Assembly (NCBI GenBank): GCA_028044295.1 | Contig: JAOFSE010000002.1 | Location: 1 to 64,000 of the forward strand | Reading direction: 5' to 3' | Length of the DNA: 64,000 nt | DNA from: Sulfurimonas sp. | GTDB taxonomy: Bacteria; Campylobacterota; Campylobacteria; Campylobacterales; Sulfurimonadaceae | Notes under the pieces: generated by a model | Databases searched by the model: none | What the model was told of the DNA's origin: nothing | The model's input: the letters and a program-made list of their open reading frames with translations, nothing else | Made by a program: the position numbers and the translations under genes | Part shown: positions 43,040 through 52,426 of the stretch, piece by piece | Layout of the letters: each line of letters starts with the position of its first letter | How positions within the stretch are numbered: position 1 is the first letter of the stretch

Positions 43040-43066
43040 TACATGTAGAAATCTTTTCTACATGTA
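43040..43066. terminator. Hairpin built from two TACATGTA palindromes after rplQ
   Basis: TACATGTAGAAA (43040-43051) and TTTCTACATGTA (43055-43066) are exact reverse complements with a three-base loop TCT, giving a 12-bp stem just after the alpha operon. Position suggests a transcript-end structure, but no T-run follows. Both arms contain the palindrome that is iterated across the window. Confidence 0.5.
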
Positions 43067-43117
43067 ACTCCTTAAAATTTCCCAATTCTAAAATACTTAA
43101 AGTAGAGAGAAAACATT

Positions 43118-44332
43118 ATGAGTAATTTCGCATTTGGAACATACAGAATATCTGACTTAAATCCGCAACATATTGAAGCACTAAAAGAGGCTATTGACTC
43201 TGGTATAACAATGATTGATACGTCATCTAACTATATGGATGGTGGAGCAGAACGTGCAATTGCACTTGCATTTAGAGAGTTTGATGATGATAAAAGAGAT
43301 TCCGTAGAGATAGTTAGTAAGTTTGGATATATTCAAGGTTCAAACTTGCTTGATTATAAAGAGAATTCTTTTGAAGAGGTAGTTGAGTACAGTGAAGATT
43401 GTTATCATTCTATCTCAAAGTTTTACTTAAACCTACAATTAACAGCATCATTAAAAAGACTAGAATTAAAACAGCTTGACTGTTATCTAATTCATAATCC
43501 TGAGTATTATATACTTGACGCAATTAACAGAGGTGTGGATAAAGACGAAAGACTTGATGAGATGTATAAAAGGATTCAAAATGCTTTTGTAGGTCTTGAA
43601 CAAGAGATTAAAGGTGGTAGAATCCTTTCTTATGGTATTAGTTCAAATAGTTTCTCTGTTAGCCATGATAGCGAAGAGTTTTTACCTTATGAAGATTTAA
43701 TTGTTTTAGCTCAAAATGCTGCTTTAGAAGTTGGTAATAAAGAGCATAGTTTTACGACTGTAGAGTTACCGATAAACCTTTTAGAGAGAGAAGGTTTAAA
43801 GTGTGCCTCATGGGCTAAAGAGAATGGTCTAAGAGTACTAGTAAACAGACCATTAAATGCTAAGAATGAAAATAGAATGCATCGTTTAGCTGAATATGAC
43901 GAGAGTAGAGAGTATTTTCATCACTTTAATGAACTTATGGAAGTTTGTGATAATGAGATGTTGAGACCTCTTTACAACTTACTTGAACAGTTAGATGAGA
44001 ACAAACATAAATTTGGCTGGATAGGTGATTATGATAGTTTTCTTTATACTCAAATAATCCCACATATGAAAAAAACACTTGAAGTAGTGGATGAAAAGAA
44101 TTCAGAAACTATGCTAAATTTTATCGACCTATATCTTCAAGAGTATCGCCAGATGGTACTTTATGAGTGTTCTAAGAAAACAAAAGATGAGATAAAAGAT
44201 TATTTAATTGATTGCCCACTTACTATGCAGGAGTGTGCTTTGAGATTTTTAATTCAGAGAGAAAATATTGATTATATTTTAGTTGGAATGAGAAAACCGA
44301 CTTATGTACATCAAATTCTTTCTTTGAAATAA
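43118..44332 (+). CDS. Aldo/keto reductase family protein
   Basis: 404 residues. The aldo/keto reductase barrel is visible: AFGTYRISD, MIDTSSNYMDGGAERAIALAF (Asp and Tyr of the catalytic tetrad), EIVSKFGY (Lys) and CYLIHNPEYY (His), then YGISSNS and the closing ILVGMRKPTYVHQIL. An acidic insertion lengthens it compared with the usual 300-350 residues. The substrate cannot be predicted. It follows the rplQ hairpin and has its own ribosome-binding site. Confidence 0.88.
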   Translation: MSNFAFGTYRISDLNPQHIEALKEAIDSGITMIDTSSNYMDGGAERAIALAFREFDDDKRDSVEIVSKFGYIQGSNLLDYKENSFEEVVEYSEDCYHSISKFYLNLQLTASLKRLELKQLDCYLIHNPEYYILDAINRGVDKDERLDEMYKRIQNAFVGLEQEIKGGRILSYGISSNSFSVSHDSEEFLPYEDLIVLAQNAALEVGNKEHSFTTVELPINLLEREGLKCASWAKENGLRVLVNRPLNAKNENRMHRLAEYDESREYFHHFNELMEVCDNEMLRPLYNLLEQLDENKHKFGWIGDYDSFLYTQIIPHMKKTLEVVDEKNSETMLNFIDLYLQEYRQMVLYECSKKTKDEIKDYLIDCPLTMQECALRFLIQRENIDYILVGMRKPTYVHQILSLK

Positions 44333-44415
44333 TAAGTTTTAATTTTTATCACTTGTTAAGCGATAATGTCATATCTTATAGATATTAAATTGTATAGATT
44401 AAATAAAGGAAATAA

Positions 44416-44691
44416 ATGATTCCATTTTCAGATGAAGAATTAGTTGACCCAGTGAAAAATGTTATAGATAAAGTACGTCCAAACTTAGCACTTGATGGTG
44501 GGGATATTGATTTTGTTACAGTAAAAAACTCAAAAGTATATGTTCAATTAAAAGGTGCATGTGTTGGTTGTGGGAGTAGTGGAACTACACTAAAGTATGG
44601 TGTTGAGAGACAACTTAAAATGGATATTCATCCAGAACTAGAAGTGATTAATGTGCCTATGGGCATGGAAAACGATATAGATAAACTATAA
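44416..44691 (+). CDS. NifU C-terminal-domain (Nfu) iron-sulfur carrier
   Basis: 91 residues containing only the Nfu domain: VIDKVRPNLALDGGDIDFV and the cluster-binding GACVGCGSSGTTLKYGVERQL (CXXC). It carries or delivers 4Fe-4S clusters. First gene of a run continuing to tkt. AAAGGAAATAA precedes the ATG. Confidence 0.9.
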   Translation: MIPFSDEELVDPVKNVIDKVRPNLALDGGDIDFVTVKNSKVYVQLKGACVGCGSSGTTLKYGVERQLKMDIHPELEVINVPMGMENDIDKL

Positions 44692-44705
44692 TATAAGTAA
44701 AAAAC

Positions 44706-45296
44706 ATGAGTATAAGTAAATATAAAATATTAAGTCAAGCAAAAGAGTCTTTTTCTAAAAGTGATTTTAAAAATGCAATGGAAAAGTTCTCAATCGTTCT
44801 TCAAAATTTTCCAAACTCTAAAGAAGCATACAATAGTGTAATTCTTTCAGAGATGGCAATGAGCGGAGAAGGTGGAGCTGAAGCACTTTTTGATTATTAT
44901 GAGATACTTAAAGAAGAAGACAAAGAACAAGCCGACACCATTATGAGTGATATACTTAAAAATATGGATGGAAGCATAGAAAAATTAAGTGAAGTTTTTG
45001 CGGAACCACTTCGTGATAGATTAGATTTTGAAGATGGTATTTTATATAAAGATTTCAAAGCAATTATTGATAATGGTGAAAGTTTTAAAGAGACATTTGA
45101 AAACATTATGTTTTCAACTCGGGTAATAATTACTCAAAAAGATGATTTTATAGACTTTCTAGAAAACCTTATCGAACATGATTTTGCTGAAATGGCATTA
45201 ACATATTTAGAAAATGCTCTAAGTATTTACCCAAGTGATAAACTACTTAGAAAACTACTAAAGAAACTGGCAAAGGCAAAAAAAGTTGAAAATTGA
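44706..45296 (+). CDS. Tetratricopeptide-like protein
   Basis: 196 residues, helical, with TPR-like pairs at both ends (AKESFSKSDFKNAMEKFSIVLQNFPNSKEAYNSVIL and MALTYLENALSIYPSDKLLRKLLKKL). No signal peptide or enzyme motif. It overlaps murE by 11 bases, so it is co-translated with it; as I recall, an uncharacterised protein occupies the same position between the nifU-like gene and murE in Campylobacter jejuni. Function unknown. Confidence 0.65.
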   Translation: MSISKYKILSQAKESFSKSDFKNAMEKFSIVLQNFPNSKEAYNSVILSEMAMSGEGGAEALFDYYEILKEEDKEQADTIMSDILKNMDGSIEKLSEVFAEPLRDRLDFEDGILYKDFKAIIDNGESFKETFENIMFSTRVIITQKDDFIDFLENLIEHDFAEMALTYLENALSIYPSDKLLRKLLKKLAKAKKVEN

Positions 45297-46578
45297 ACTT
45301 CCAAATGAGGAGTTTAAGTATATAACAGAAAACTCACAAGAATGTGATGAAGAGACTGCCTTTGTACTTACAAATCAAAATGAAAAATATCTTCAAAGTG
45401 CTAAAGGTAATAGCGCTCACTCAATAATAAAAATTAAAGATGTCGCACAACTTTTTGGAATTGATCAAATAAAAATCATAGGTATTACTGGTACTAATGG
45501 AAAGACTACTACAGCTAGTGCGATTTACTCATTTTTACTTGACCTAGATTATAAAGTAGCAATGCAAGGAACTCGTGGATTTTTTATGAATGATGATGTC
45601 GTTGAAGGTAAAACTTTAACGACACCATCTGTACTAAATACTTACAAACATATATATCAAGCGGTTAGTGCTGGTTGTGAATACTTCATAATGGAAGTAA
45701 GTTCACATGCAATAGCTCAAAAACGTATAGAAGGTTTAGATTTTGAACTAAAGATTCTTACAAACATTACTCAAGATCATCTTGATTATCACAAAACTAT
45801 TGGTGAATATATCGCTATTAAAAATAGTTTTTTTCAAAATGATGGCAAGAAACTAATAAACAAAGATGAACCACGTGCTTCATTTAATATCAAAAATACT
45901 TTTACTTACTCTATAGAGAATCCATCTACTTATAGACTCATGGCATACTCACTAAATGATGCTTCAAGTGGAATTATTCAACATTTCCAAGAAGTAGTTC
46001 CATTTACTGCTTCACTTCATGGATTCTTTAACCTTTACAACCTTATGGCTGCGATAGCGGCTGTTCATATTGTAACAGATAAGAAGCTTGAAGAGATTTC
46101 TGAAGTTGTAGATAACTTTGCAGGTGTAAGCGGAAGAATGGAGCAAGTTTGTGAAGCTCCAAATGTAATAGTAGACTTTGCTCATACCCCTGATGGAATG
46201 CAACAAGTTTTAAATGCACTAAAAGAGAAAGATCTTTTAGTTGTATTTGGTGCTGGTGGTGATAGAGATAAAAGTAAAAGAGCTGTGATGGGTAGAGTTG
46301 CAGCCAGCCTTGGAAAAAAAGTTTACATTACAAGTGACAACCCAAGAAATGAAGACCCTGATGCTATTGCTCAAGATATTTTAGATGGTATTGAAGACAA
46401 AAGTATAGTTCAAGTAGAACTCAATAGAAAAAAAGCTATAGAAATGGCACTTGATGATCAAGAGGGTGATGAAGTAGTAGTTATTCTTGGTAAAGGTGAT
46501 GAGTCTCACCAAATTATTTATGATAAAAAGTTACCATTTGACGACAGAGATGTTGTTCGAGAACTCTTAAACATATAA
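45286..46578 (+). CDS. murE: UDP-N-acetylmuramoyl-L-alanyl-D-glutamate--meso-diaminopimelate ligase
   Basis: 430 residues. The Mur ligase P-loop is GITGTNGKTTTAS, then TTPSVLN, EVSSHAIAQKRI and SGRMEQV. The DNPRNEDP motif marks specificity for meso-diaminopimelate. It is shorter than Escherichia coli MurE (495) because the N-terminal UDP-binding domain is reduced, as in Campylobacter. The start is TTG at 45286, inside the upstream TPR gene; no better start precedes the conserved region. Confidence 0.95.
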   Translation: MKIELPNEEFKYITENSQECDEETAFVLTNQNEKYLQSAKGNSAHSIIKIKDVAQLFGIDQIKIIGITGTNGKTTTASAIYSFLLDLDYKVAMQGTRGFFMNDDVVEGKTLTTPSVLNTYKHIYQAVSAGCEYFIMEVSSHAIAQKRIEGLDFELKILTNITQDHLDYHKTIGEYIAIKNSFFQNDGKKLINKDEPRASFNIKNTFTYSIENPSTYRLMAYSLNDASSGIIQHFQEVVPFTASLHGFFNLYNLMAAIAAVHIVTDKKLEEISEVVDNFAGVSGRMEQVCEAPNVIVDFAHTPDGMQQVLNALKEKDLLVVFGAGGDRDKSKRAVMGRVAASLGKKVYITSDNPRNEDPDAIAQDILDGIEDKSIVQVELNRKKAIEMALDDQEGDEVVVILGKGDESHQIIYDKKLPFDDRDVVRELLNI

Positions 46579-46616
46579 GTAGTTTAAAACTTAAAGATAA
46601 CAAAGAACAATTTTGC

Positions 46617-46622
46617 TATAAT
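46617..46622 (+). promoter_or_regulatory. Extended -10 promoter before the ferredoxin-panD-ybaB run
   Basis: TTTTGCTATAAT is a textbook Campylobacterota extended -10. It lies 27 bases before the ATG at 46649, with CAAGGAATC as ribosome-binding site. Confidence 0.7.
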
Positions 46623-46648
46623 TTCGCAAAAATAACAAGGAATCAACT

Positions 46649-47023
46649 ATGGGAATCCCTCAACCAGCGTTTTATATATTCAAATGTGAGCAATCAGCTC
46701 CTCCAGGTATGCCAAAACCATCTTGTGTTACACCAGATACTCAAGACCTATTTCAATATACTGCACAAAAGCTTATGAAAGAGGGAATTATGATGACTGC
46801 TCCAATCGTTCGTACTTCATGTATGAATCGTTGTGCACAAGGCCCTATCATGTTAGTTGAACCAGGTCATACTATGTATGTAGGTTTAAATAAGGAAAAA
46901 ATTGATAGAATTATTACAGAGCACATTATTGGTGGTACTGTAGTTGAAGAGTATGTAATCGATGCTGAAATGTGGGATGATGCTATCACTCCTGCTGAAG
47001 CTAAAAAACAAATGGGTATGTAG
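46649..47023 (+). CDS. Thioredoxin-like [2Fe-2S] ferredoxin
   Basis: 124 residues. Four cysteines in the order of thioredoxin-fold ferredoxins: C13 (FKCEQ), C26 (KPSCVT), C58 and C62 (TSCMNRCAQGP), followed by MLVEPGHTMYVGL. It carries electrons in the cytoplasm; the partner is unknown. First gene after a strong promoter, ten bases before panD. Confidence 0.85.
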   Translation: MGIPQPAFYIFKCEQSAPPGMPKPSCVTPDTQDLFQYTAQKLMKEGIMMTAPIVRTSCMNRCAQGPIMLVEPGHTMYVGLNKEKIDRIITEHIIGGTVVEEYVIDAEMWDDAITPAEAKKQMGM

Positions 47024-47032
47024 GAAAGTAAT

Positions 47033-47398
47033 ATGTTAATTGATATGTTGTACAGCAAAATCCATCGTGCTACAGTTACAGATGCCAACTTAAACTATGT
47101 TGGTTCTATCACTATAGATGAGGAGCTTTTAGAAGCTTCTAAGATGAGGGTTGGACAAAAAGTTGAAATTTTGAACATTAATAATGGTGAGAGATTTTCG
47201 ACTTATATTATACTTGGTGAACGCGGTAAAAGAGACATCTGTTTAAATGGTGCTGCTGCTAGAAAAGTTCATAAAGGTGATAAGGTTATCATCGTTGCAT
47301 ATGGTACATATGACGAAAAAGATTTAGAAACTTATCAACCAAAAGTTGTTATCCTTGACGATAATAATGACATAGAAACAATAGCGGACAGTATATAG
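47033..47398 (+). CDS. panD: Aspartate 1-decarboxylase proenzyme
   Basis: 121 residues. It makes beta-alanine for pantothenate. The self-cleavage Gly-Ser pair is in [14 protein letters not shown], which generates the pyruvoyl group; [10 protein letters not shown] precedes it, and [22 protein letters not shown] is diagnostic. Three bases before ybaB. Confidence 0.97.
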   Translation: MLIDMLYSKIHRATVTDANLNYVGSITIDEELLEASKMRVGQKVEILNINNGERFSTYIILGERGKRDICLNGAAARKVHKGDKVIIVAYGTYDEKDLETYQPKVVILDDNNDIETIADSI

Positions 47399-47401
47399 AC
47401 T

Positions 47402-47698
47402 ATGTTTGGAAATATGGGCGATATGAGTAAAATGCTTGAAGGTATGCAAGAAAATGCTGCTAAACTTCAAGCTGATCTTGAGTCCAAAACATTTAGTGCT
47501 AAAAGTGGTGGTGGTATGGTTGAAGTTAGTTTAAATGGTAAGGGAGAAGTTATAGATATAAATATAGATGACTCACTTATGGAAGATAAAGACTCACTTC
47601 AGATACTACTTATCGGTGCATTTAATGATGCCAGTAAAATGGTACAACAAAACCAACAAAATAGTGCAATGAATATGCTCGGAGGCTTTGGTGCTTAG
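47402..47698 (+). CDS. YbaB/EbfC nucleoid-associated protein
   Basis: 98 residues: a glycine/methionine N-terminus (MFGNMGDMSKMLEGMQENAAKLQADLES), then GGGMVEVSLNGKGEVIDINID and a Gln-rich C-terminal helix. Members bind DNA as dimers and affect nucleoid structure. It overlaps the PDZ-protein gene by 11 bases. Confidence 0.93.
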   Translation: MFGNMGDMSKMLEGMQENAAKLQADLESKTFSAKSGGGMVEVSLNGKGEVIDINIDDSLMEDKDSLQILLIGAFNDASKMVQQNQQNSAMNMLGGFGA

Positions 47699-48668
47699 GC
47701 TATTTATAGCTCTAAACATTCTTTTTTTAAACCTTTATGCGTGTAAAGGTGGTTATGAATCTTGTAAACTAAAAAGCATAGATTCTTCTTCTTTTAAAAA
47801 CAATACAATCCAAATTCCTGTTAAAAACAATCAAAGATTAATTTACTCAAAAACTAAACCAAACTTTAAAATTATTAAACATGATCCATACTTATCTCTC
47901 TATCTAATAAAAGATAATAAAAAATTCAAACACCCTTTTAGAATAAACAATAAACTTTCCCTTGGTAATGCAATGGTGAATTCAAGAAAGATTGCAGAAG
48001 GTCGGATTGTAAAACATCAGGTAGGACTAAATAAGTTTGCTACTTATAGTGAAAAACTCATAGTTCCTAGTATACTAACAAATAGCTGTTGTGCGTTAGA
48101 GGGAATAGTTACTCCTGATGGAATAATTGAAAAAGAGTACATAGATAGATTTCTAGATGCCAGTGATGTTTCTTATGCTGATATAGGTATAAGAGTTATA
48201 GATGTAAATAAGTTAGTAATTGTAGATGCTAGTAACCCATTTATGAGCAACAACCCTTTTGTAAAAGATGATTGCATCTTAGAATTTGATGGTAAGAAAG
48301 TCAAAGATAGTTCTACTTTAATGAAAGATATTTTATTCTCAAAAATAGGCTCATCACATAAGGTAAAAGTTAAAAGAGGCTCAAAGATTTTAACTCTACA
48401 TGTAAGTAGTAAAAAGAGATCTGGTGGTGGTTACTTGAGTGATACTTTTTTAGAGTTTTTAGGGCTCTCTTTTGATGACAATCTTTATGTTACAAAGATA
48501 GAAACAAAAGCTTTAAAGTATCAATTAATTTTAGGAGATAGACTCCTTGAAATTAATGGACAAAAAATAGAGACAGAAGAAGAGATACTAAACAATATAA
48601 GCGATAGTAAAAGCTCAACAAATATTCTCTTTCAAAGACGAGGTTTTCAGTTTTTTATAGCACCATAG
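47688..48668 (+). CDS. Exported PDZ-domain protein
   Basis: 326 residues with an N-terminal hydrophobic segment (LRLFIALNILFLNLYACKGG), perhaps a lipoprotein signal with Cys19. Two PDZ-like modules follow: FVKDDCILEFDGKKVKDSSTLMKDILFSKIGSSHKVKVKRG and QLILGDRLLEINGQKIETEEEILNNI. No protease domain is fused. Campylobacter has a similar gene in the same position before ispA, as I recall. Function unknown; a periplasmic scaffold is plausible. Confidence 0.75.
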   Translation: MVLRLFIALNILFLNLYACKGGYESCKLKSIDSSSFKNNTIQIPVKNNQRLIYSKTKPNFKIIKHDPYLSLYLIKDNKKFKHPFRINNKLSLGNAMVNSRKIAEGRIVKHQVGLNKFATYSEKLIVPSILTNSCCALEGIVTPDGIIEKEYIDRFLDASDVSYADIGIRVIDVNKLVIVDASNPFMSNNPFVKDDCILEFDGKKVKDSSTLMKDILFSKIGSSHKVKVKRGSKILTLHVSSKKRSGGGYLSDTFLEFLGLSFDDNLYVTKIETKALKYQLILGDRLLEINGQKIETEEEILNNISDSKSSTNILFQRRGFQFFIAP

Positions 48669-48746
48669 TATATACAAATCGTTAAGTTGTAAGTAATACT
48701 TATTTCAGTAATATAGTATTAGGTATAAATAACGTAAGGCTGTATT

Positions 48747-51542
48747 ATGGATTCTTTGACTAAAGTCAAACTTATCATATCTACTATTGCTATTATTTTA
48801 TATATTGCAGTCTATAGCATTACGACAAATGATTTAGCAAAACGAACTCAAAATATACTTGATCAGCAAGTTGAAAATTTAAACAACAACTATACAATAG
48901 CCCAAGATCAGTTTAGAATAGTTTCTAATGGTGTATATGACACAATCATAAATGAAAAAGAGATTCTTGGCTTACTTAGACAAGCAAAAGAGTTCAAAGA
49001 AAGCTCTAAACTAGGTGAAATCAGAGAAAAATTACAAGTAAAACTAAGACCTCATTATGATAATCTAAAAAAACTTGGTGTTATAACATTAATGTTTACA
49101 TTTGAAGATAACAGTGTTCTTCTGAGAGTACATAAACCAGATAAATATGGTGATGATTTATCTAATGTTCGTTATTCCTTTTCTATTATAAATAGAGACA
49201 AGGTTTTTATTAGTGGTTTTGAAAACGGAAAGTCATCTCACGCTTTTCGTAATATGTATCCAATTTTTTATAATGATGAATACTTAGGAAGTGTAGATAT
49301 ATCTTTTTCATCAGACACTATTGAAAAGAATATGCTAAAACTTCACAAGGAAGAGACACACTTTATTGTTCACAAGAGTGTTTTTGACTCAAAGGTATGG
49401 ATATCAGACCATAAGACAAAGTATGTAAAAAGTGTTGAACATGATGATTTTCTCTTTTCAAAAGGAGATTACCGAAAAGATTATACTTTTGATGATGTTG
49501 AGTTGAACTTTAATAAAAAATTTAAAAAAGATATAGATTCAAATATACAAACAAATAAGCTTTTTTCTTTAAACGATATGGATTTAATAGTATCTTTTTT
49601 ACCAATCAGAAACATACAAGATAAAAAGGTTTTAGCCTATTTAGTTTCTTACAAAGATAGTAAGTATCTGCGTAATACATTAAGAGAGTATAAATTAGTT
49701 AATGTTATCGCATTTATAATCATTATTCTAATAGGCGTAATTGTTTACATAAATGTAAAACAGAGACTTTTTTTACAAAAAGAGGTTAATAAAAAAACAG
49801 AAGACTTAAAGTATCTAAATGAGAATCTAGAATTAGAAGTTAAGAAGCATGGCGAAGTCTTTAAAACTCTCTTTGATAAAGCTTCGCATGGTATTTCGAT
49901 TATTGATGGAGATGAATTTGTAGAGTGTAATGAAGCTGTGATAAATATGTTAGGTTATGATTCCAAAGATGCATTATTGCATAAACATCCATCTGATTTA
50001 TCTCCAGAGTATCAAGATGATGGAAGACGATCTTTCGAAAAAGCTAATGAGATGATATATATTGCTGTTGAAAATGGTGTGCATACATTTGAATGGATAC
50101 ATCTCAGAGCAAGTGGGGAAGAGTTTTGGGCTGAGATAACACTAACACCAATCTATTTACTGGATAAAGATGTAATTTATGTAGTATGGAGAGATATATC
50201 AAAACATAAAAAAGCTCAAAGTGAAATTCAAGAACAGAAGAAAATACTTCAGTATAGAGCTAATCATGACTCTTTAACAGGATTACCTAATAGAACACTT
50301 TTTAATGATAGGTTAACACAATCTATCAAGAGTTCTGCAAGACACTCTAAAAAGTTTGCTGTTATGTTTATAGACTTAGACCGCTTTAAACAAATTAATG
50401 ATTCTCTTGGTCATGCAGTTGGTGATAAGGTCCTTAAAGAAGTCTCAAGAAGATTGATGTCTTTGATACGAGAAGAAGATACTTTAGCTCGTTTAGGTGG
50501 TGATGAGTTTACAGTACTAATGCTTGATTTAGATGAACCAAATAATGCATCAATATTAGCTAGTAAAATTATAGAGAGTGTATCAAAACCTATTTATATC
50601 GATAAAGAGACTCTGTATGTCTCAGCTAGTATAGGTATTAGCCTTTTCCCAAAAGATGCTACAAGTAGTGATGCTTTATTAATGTACGCTGACAATGCTA
50701 TGTATAAAGCTAAGGATAATGGTAGAAATAGTTTTGAGTTTTATACATCTGATATGACAGCATTGGCGCTAAGTAAAGTTGTTATGGAATCAAGTATGCG
50801 TAAAGCCATAGAGAATGAAAGCTTTATTGTTTATTATCAACCACAGATTAATGCACGAACAAATCAAGTAACTGGAATGGAAGCACTTGTCAGATGGAAT
50901 CATAAAACAATGGGAATTATACCTCCATCAAAATTTATACCAATTGCTGAAGATACTGGAATGATTGTTGAATTGGACGAATATGTAATGAGAACAGCTA
51001 TGAAACAGGTTAAATCATGGTATGACGAAGGTCTAAGCCCTGGTGTGCTTTCTCTTAACTTATCTGTAAAGTCCTTACAGCAACAAGAGTTCGTTGGAAT
51101 TGTTAAGTCAAATATGATAGAACAAGACTTTAATGCACAATGGTTAGAGTTAGAAGTTACAGAGAGTCAGATTATGTTAGACCCTGAACATGCTATTGAT
51201 AAACTAAAAAAGATAAGTTCTTTAGGTATTGAGATAGCTGTTGATGACTTTGGAACTGGTTATTCATCTTTATCATACTTGAAACTTCTTCCTATTGATA
51301 AACTAAAAATAGATAGATCTTTTATTGACGAAATACCTCAAGACGAAAATGATATGGCTATTACAAAAGCTATTATATCTTTAGCAAAAAGTTTAAATTT
51401 GAGTTTAATAGCAGAAGGCGTTGAAACTGAAGCTCAAAAAGCTTTCTTGCTTGATAACGGCTGCGACAATATTCAGGGATATCTATATTCAAAACCATTA
51501 CCATTAGATGATATGCATGCTTATTTAATGGAGAGAAATTAA
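48747..51542 (+). CDS. Membrane sensor with PAS, GGDEF and EAL domains
   Basis: 931 residues. Membrane segments at about 7-27 and 318-340 enclose a periplasmic sensor of about 290 residues (dCache-like). A PAS domain (about 370-485) precedes GGDEF with RLGGDEF near residue 584 and an intact I-site REED, and an EAL domain with MEALVRW near 712, LEVTES, DDFGTGYSSL, KLKIDRSFI and EGVETEAQ. All catalytic residues for making and degrading cyclic di-GMP are present. It interrupts the run between the PDZ gene and ispA. Confidence 0.93.
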   Translation: MDSLTKVKLIISTIAIILYIAVYSITTNDLAKRTQNILDQQVENLNNNYTIAQDQFRIVSNGVYDTIINEKEILGLLRQAKEFKESSKLGEIREKLQVKLRPHYDNLKKLGVITLMFTFEDNSVLLRVHKPDKYGDDLSNVRYSFSIINRDKVFISGFENGKSSHAFRNMYPIFYNDEYLGSVDISFSSDTIEKNMLKLHKEETHFIVHKSVFDSKVWISDHKTKYVKSVEHDDFLFSKGDYRKDYTFDDVELNFNKKFKKDIDSNIQTNKLFSLNDMDLIVSFLPIRNIQDKKVLAYLVSYKDSKYLRNTLREYKLVNVIAFIIIILIGVIVYINVKQRLFLQKEVNKKTEDLKYLNENLELEVKKHGEVFKTLFDKASHGISIIDGDEFVECNEAVINMLGYDSKDALLHKHPSDLSPEYQDDGRRSFEKANEMIYIAVENGVHTFEWIHLRASGEEFWAEITLTPIYLLDKDVIYVVWRDISKHKKAQSEIQEQKKILQYRANHDSLTGLPNRTLFNDRLTQSIKSSARHSKKFAVMFIDLDRFKQINDSLGHAVGDKVLKEVSRRLMSLIREEDTLARLGGDEFTVLMLDLDEPNNASILASKIIESVSKPIYIDKETLYVSASIGISLFPKDATSSDALLMYADNAMYKAKDNGRNSFEFYTSDMTALALSKVVMESSMRKAIENESFIVYYQPQINARTNQVTGMEALVRWNHKTMGIIPPSKFIPIAEDTGMIVELDEYVMRTAMKQVKSWYDEGLSPGVLSLNLSVKSLQQQEFVGIVKSNMIEQDFNAQWLELEVTESQIMLDPEHAIDKLKKISSLGIEIAVDDFGTGYSSLSYLKLLPIDKLKIDRSFIDEIPQDENDMAITKAIISLAKSLNLSLIAEGVETEAQKAFLLDNGCDNIQGYLYSKPLPLDDMHAYLMERN

Positions 51543-51576
51543 TTCTTATTTAACTACAAAGATAGTAGAATTTCAT

Positions 51577-52425
51577 ATGCAAAATTTTGAGAATTTTTTA
51601 CTTAACAATCTACCAGTTTCCAATAGTATACACCCTACATATGAAAAAGCATTACATGATATGCTTATAGCTGGTGGAAAAAGATTCCGTCCGGCACTTT
51701 TACTTGGTGTTGTGAAGTCTTATAATTCTTTAATGTTAGATGGCGCTATGCATGCAGCTTATGCTATAGAACTTCTTCATACATACTCACTTATTCATGA
51801 TGATTTACCATGTATGGATGATTCCCCACTTCGTCGTGGTCACCCAACTCTACATGTAACTTATGATGAGGTTACTGCAGTACTTGTCGGGGATGCACTG
51901 AATACTTACTCATTTGAGGTTTTAGCAAATGCACCTTTTTCGGACTATACAAAAGTTCAACTCATCCGTGAATTAGCAACTAATGGTGGACTCAATGGTA
52001 TGGTTCTTGGTCAAGCGATAGATTGTTATTTTGAGAAGCAGCCATTGGCCATTGATGATGTAAAGATTTTACATACAAACAAGACTGCAAAACTTATAGC
52101 AGCATCTCTTAAAATGGGTGCTATCATAGTTGGTCGTGAAGAGCTTAGTGATAAGTTATATGACTTTGGTATAAAGCTTGGACTTTTATTTCAAATTCAA
52201 GATGATATACTTGATGTTACTCATAGTTCTGAAGAAGCAGGAAAGCTTACAGGAAATGATGGTGATAAAAATAGTTTTGTTACTTTGATAGGTTTAGATG
52301 AGTCTATGAGAGAAGCAAATCTAATCGCGGATGAACTCGAGAATGAGTTGAACAGTTTTGATGAGGCTCTTAAAAATGAGTTGTCACCTCTACTTACAAA
52401 ATACATAAACAGACATAGGAATTAA
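51577..52425 (+). CDS. ispA: Farnesyl/geranyl diphosphate synthase
   Basis: 282 residues. Both aspartate-rich motifs of short-chain prenyl synthases are present: LIHDDLPCMDDSPLRRG and FQIQDDILDVT, with GGKRFRPAL and GQAIDCYF. It condenses isopentenyl diphosphate units in the cytoplasm. One base before tkt, so co-transcribed with it. Confidence 0.93.
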   Translation: MQNFENFLLNNLPVSNSIHPTYEKALHDMLIAGGKRFRPALLLGVVKSYNSLMLDGAMHAAYAIELLHTYSLIHDDLPCMDDSPLRRGHPTLHVTYDEVTAVLVGDALNTYSFEVLANAPFSDYTKVQLIRELATNGGLNGMVLGQAIDCYFEKQPLAIDDVKILHTNKTAKLIAASLKMGAIIVGREELSDKLYDFGIKLGLLFQIQDDILDVTHSSEEAGKLTGNDGDKNSFVTLIGLDESMREANLIADELENELNSFDEALKNELSPLLTKYINRHRN

Positions 52426-52426
52426 T

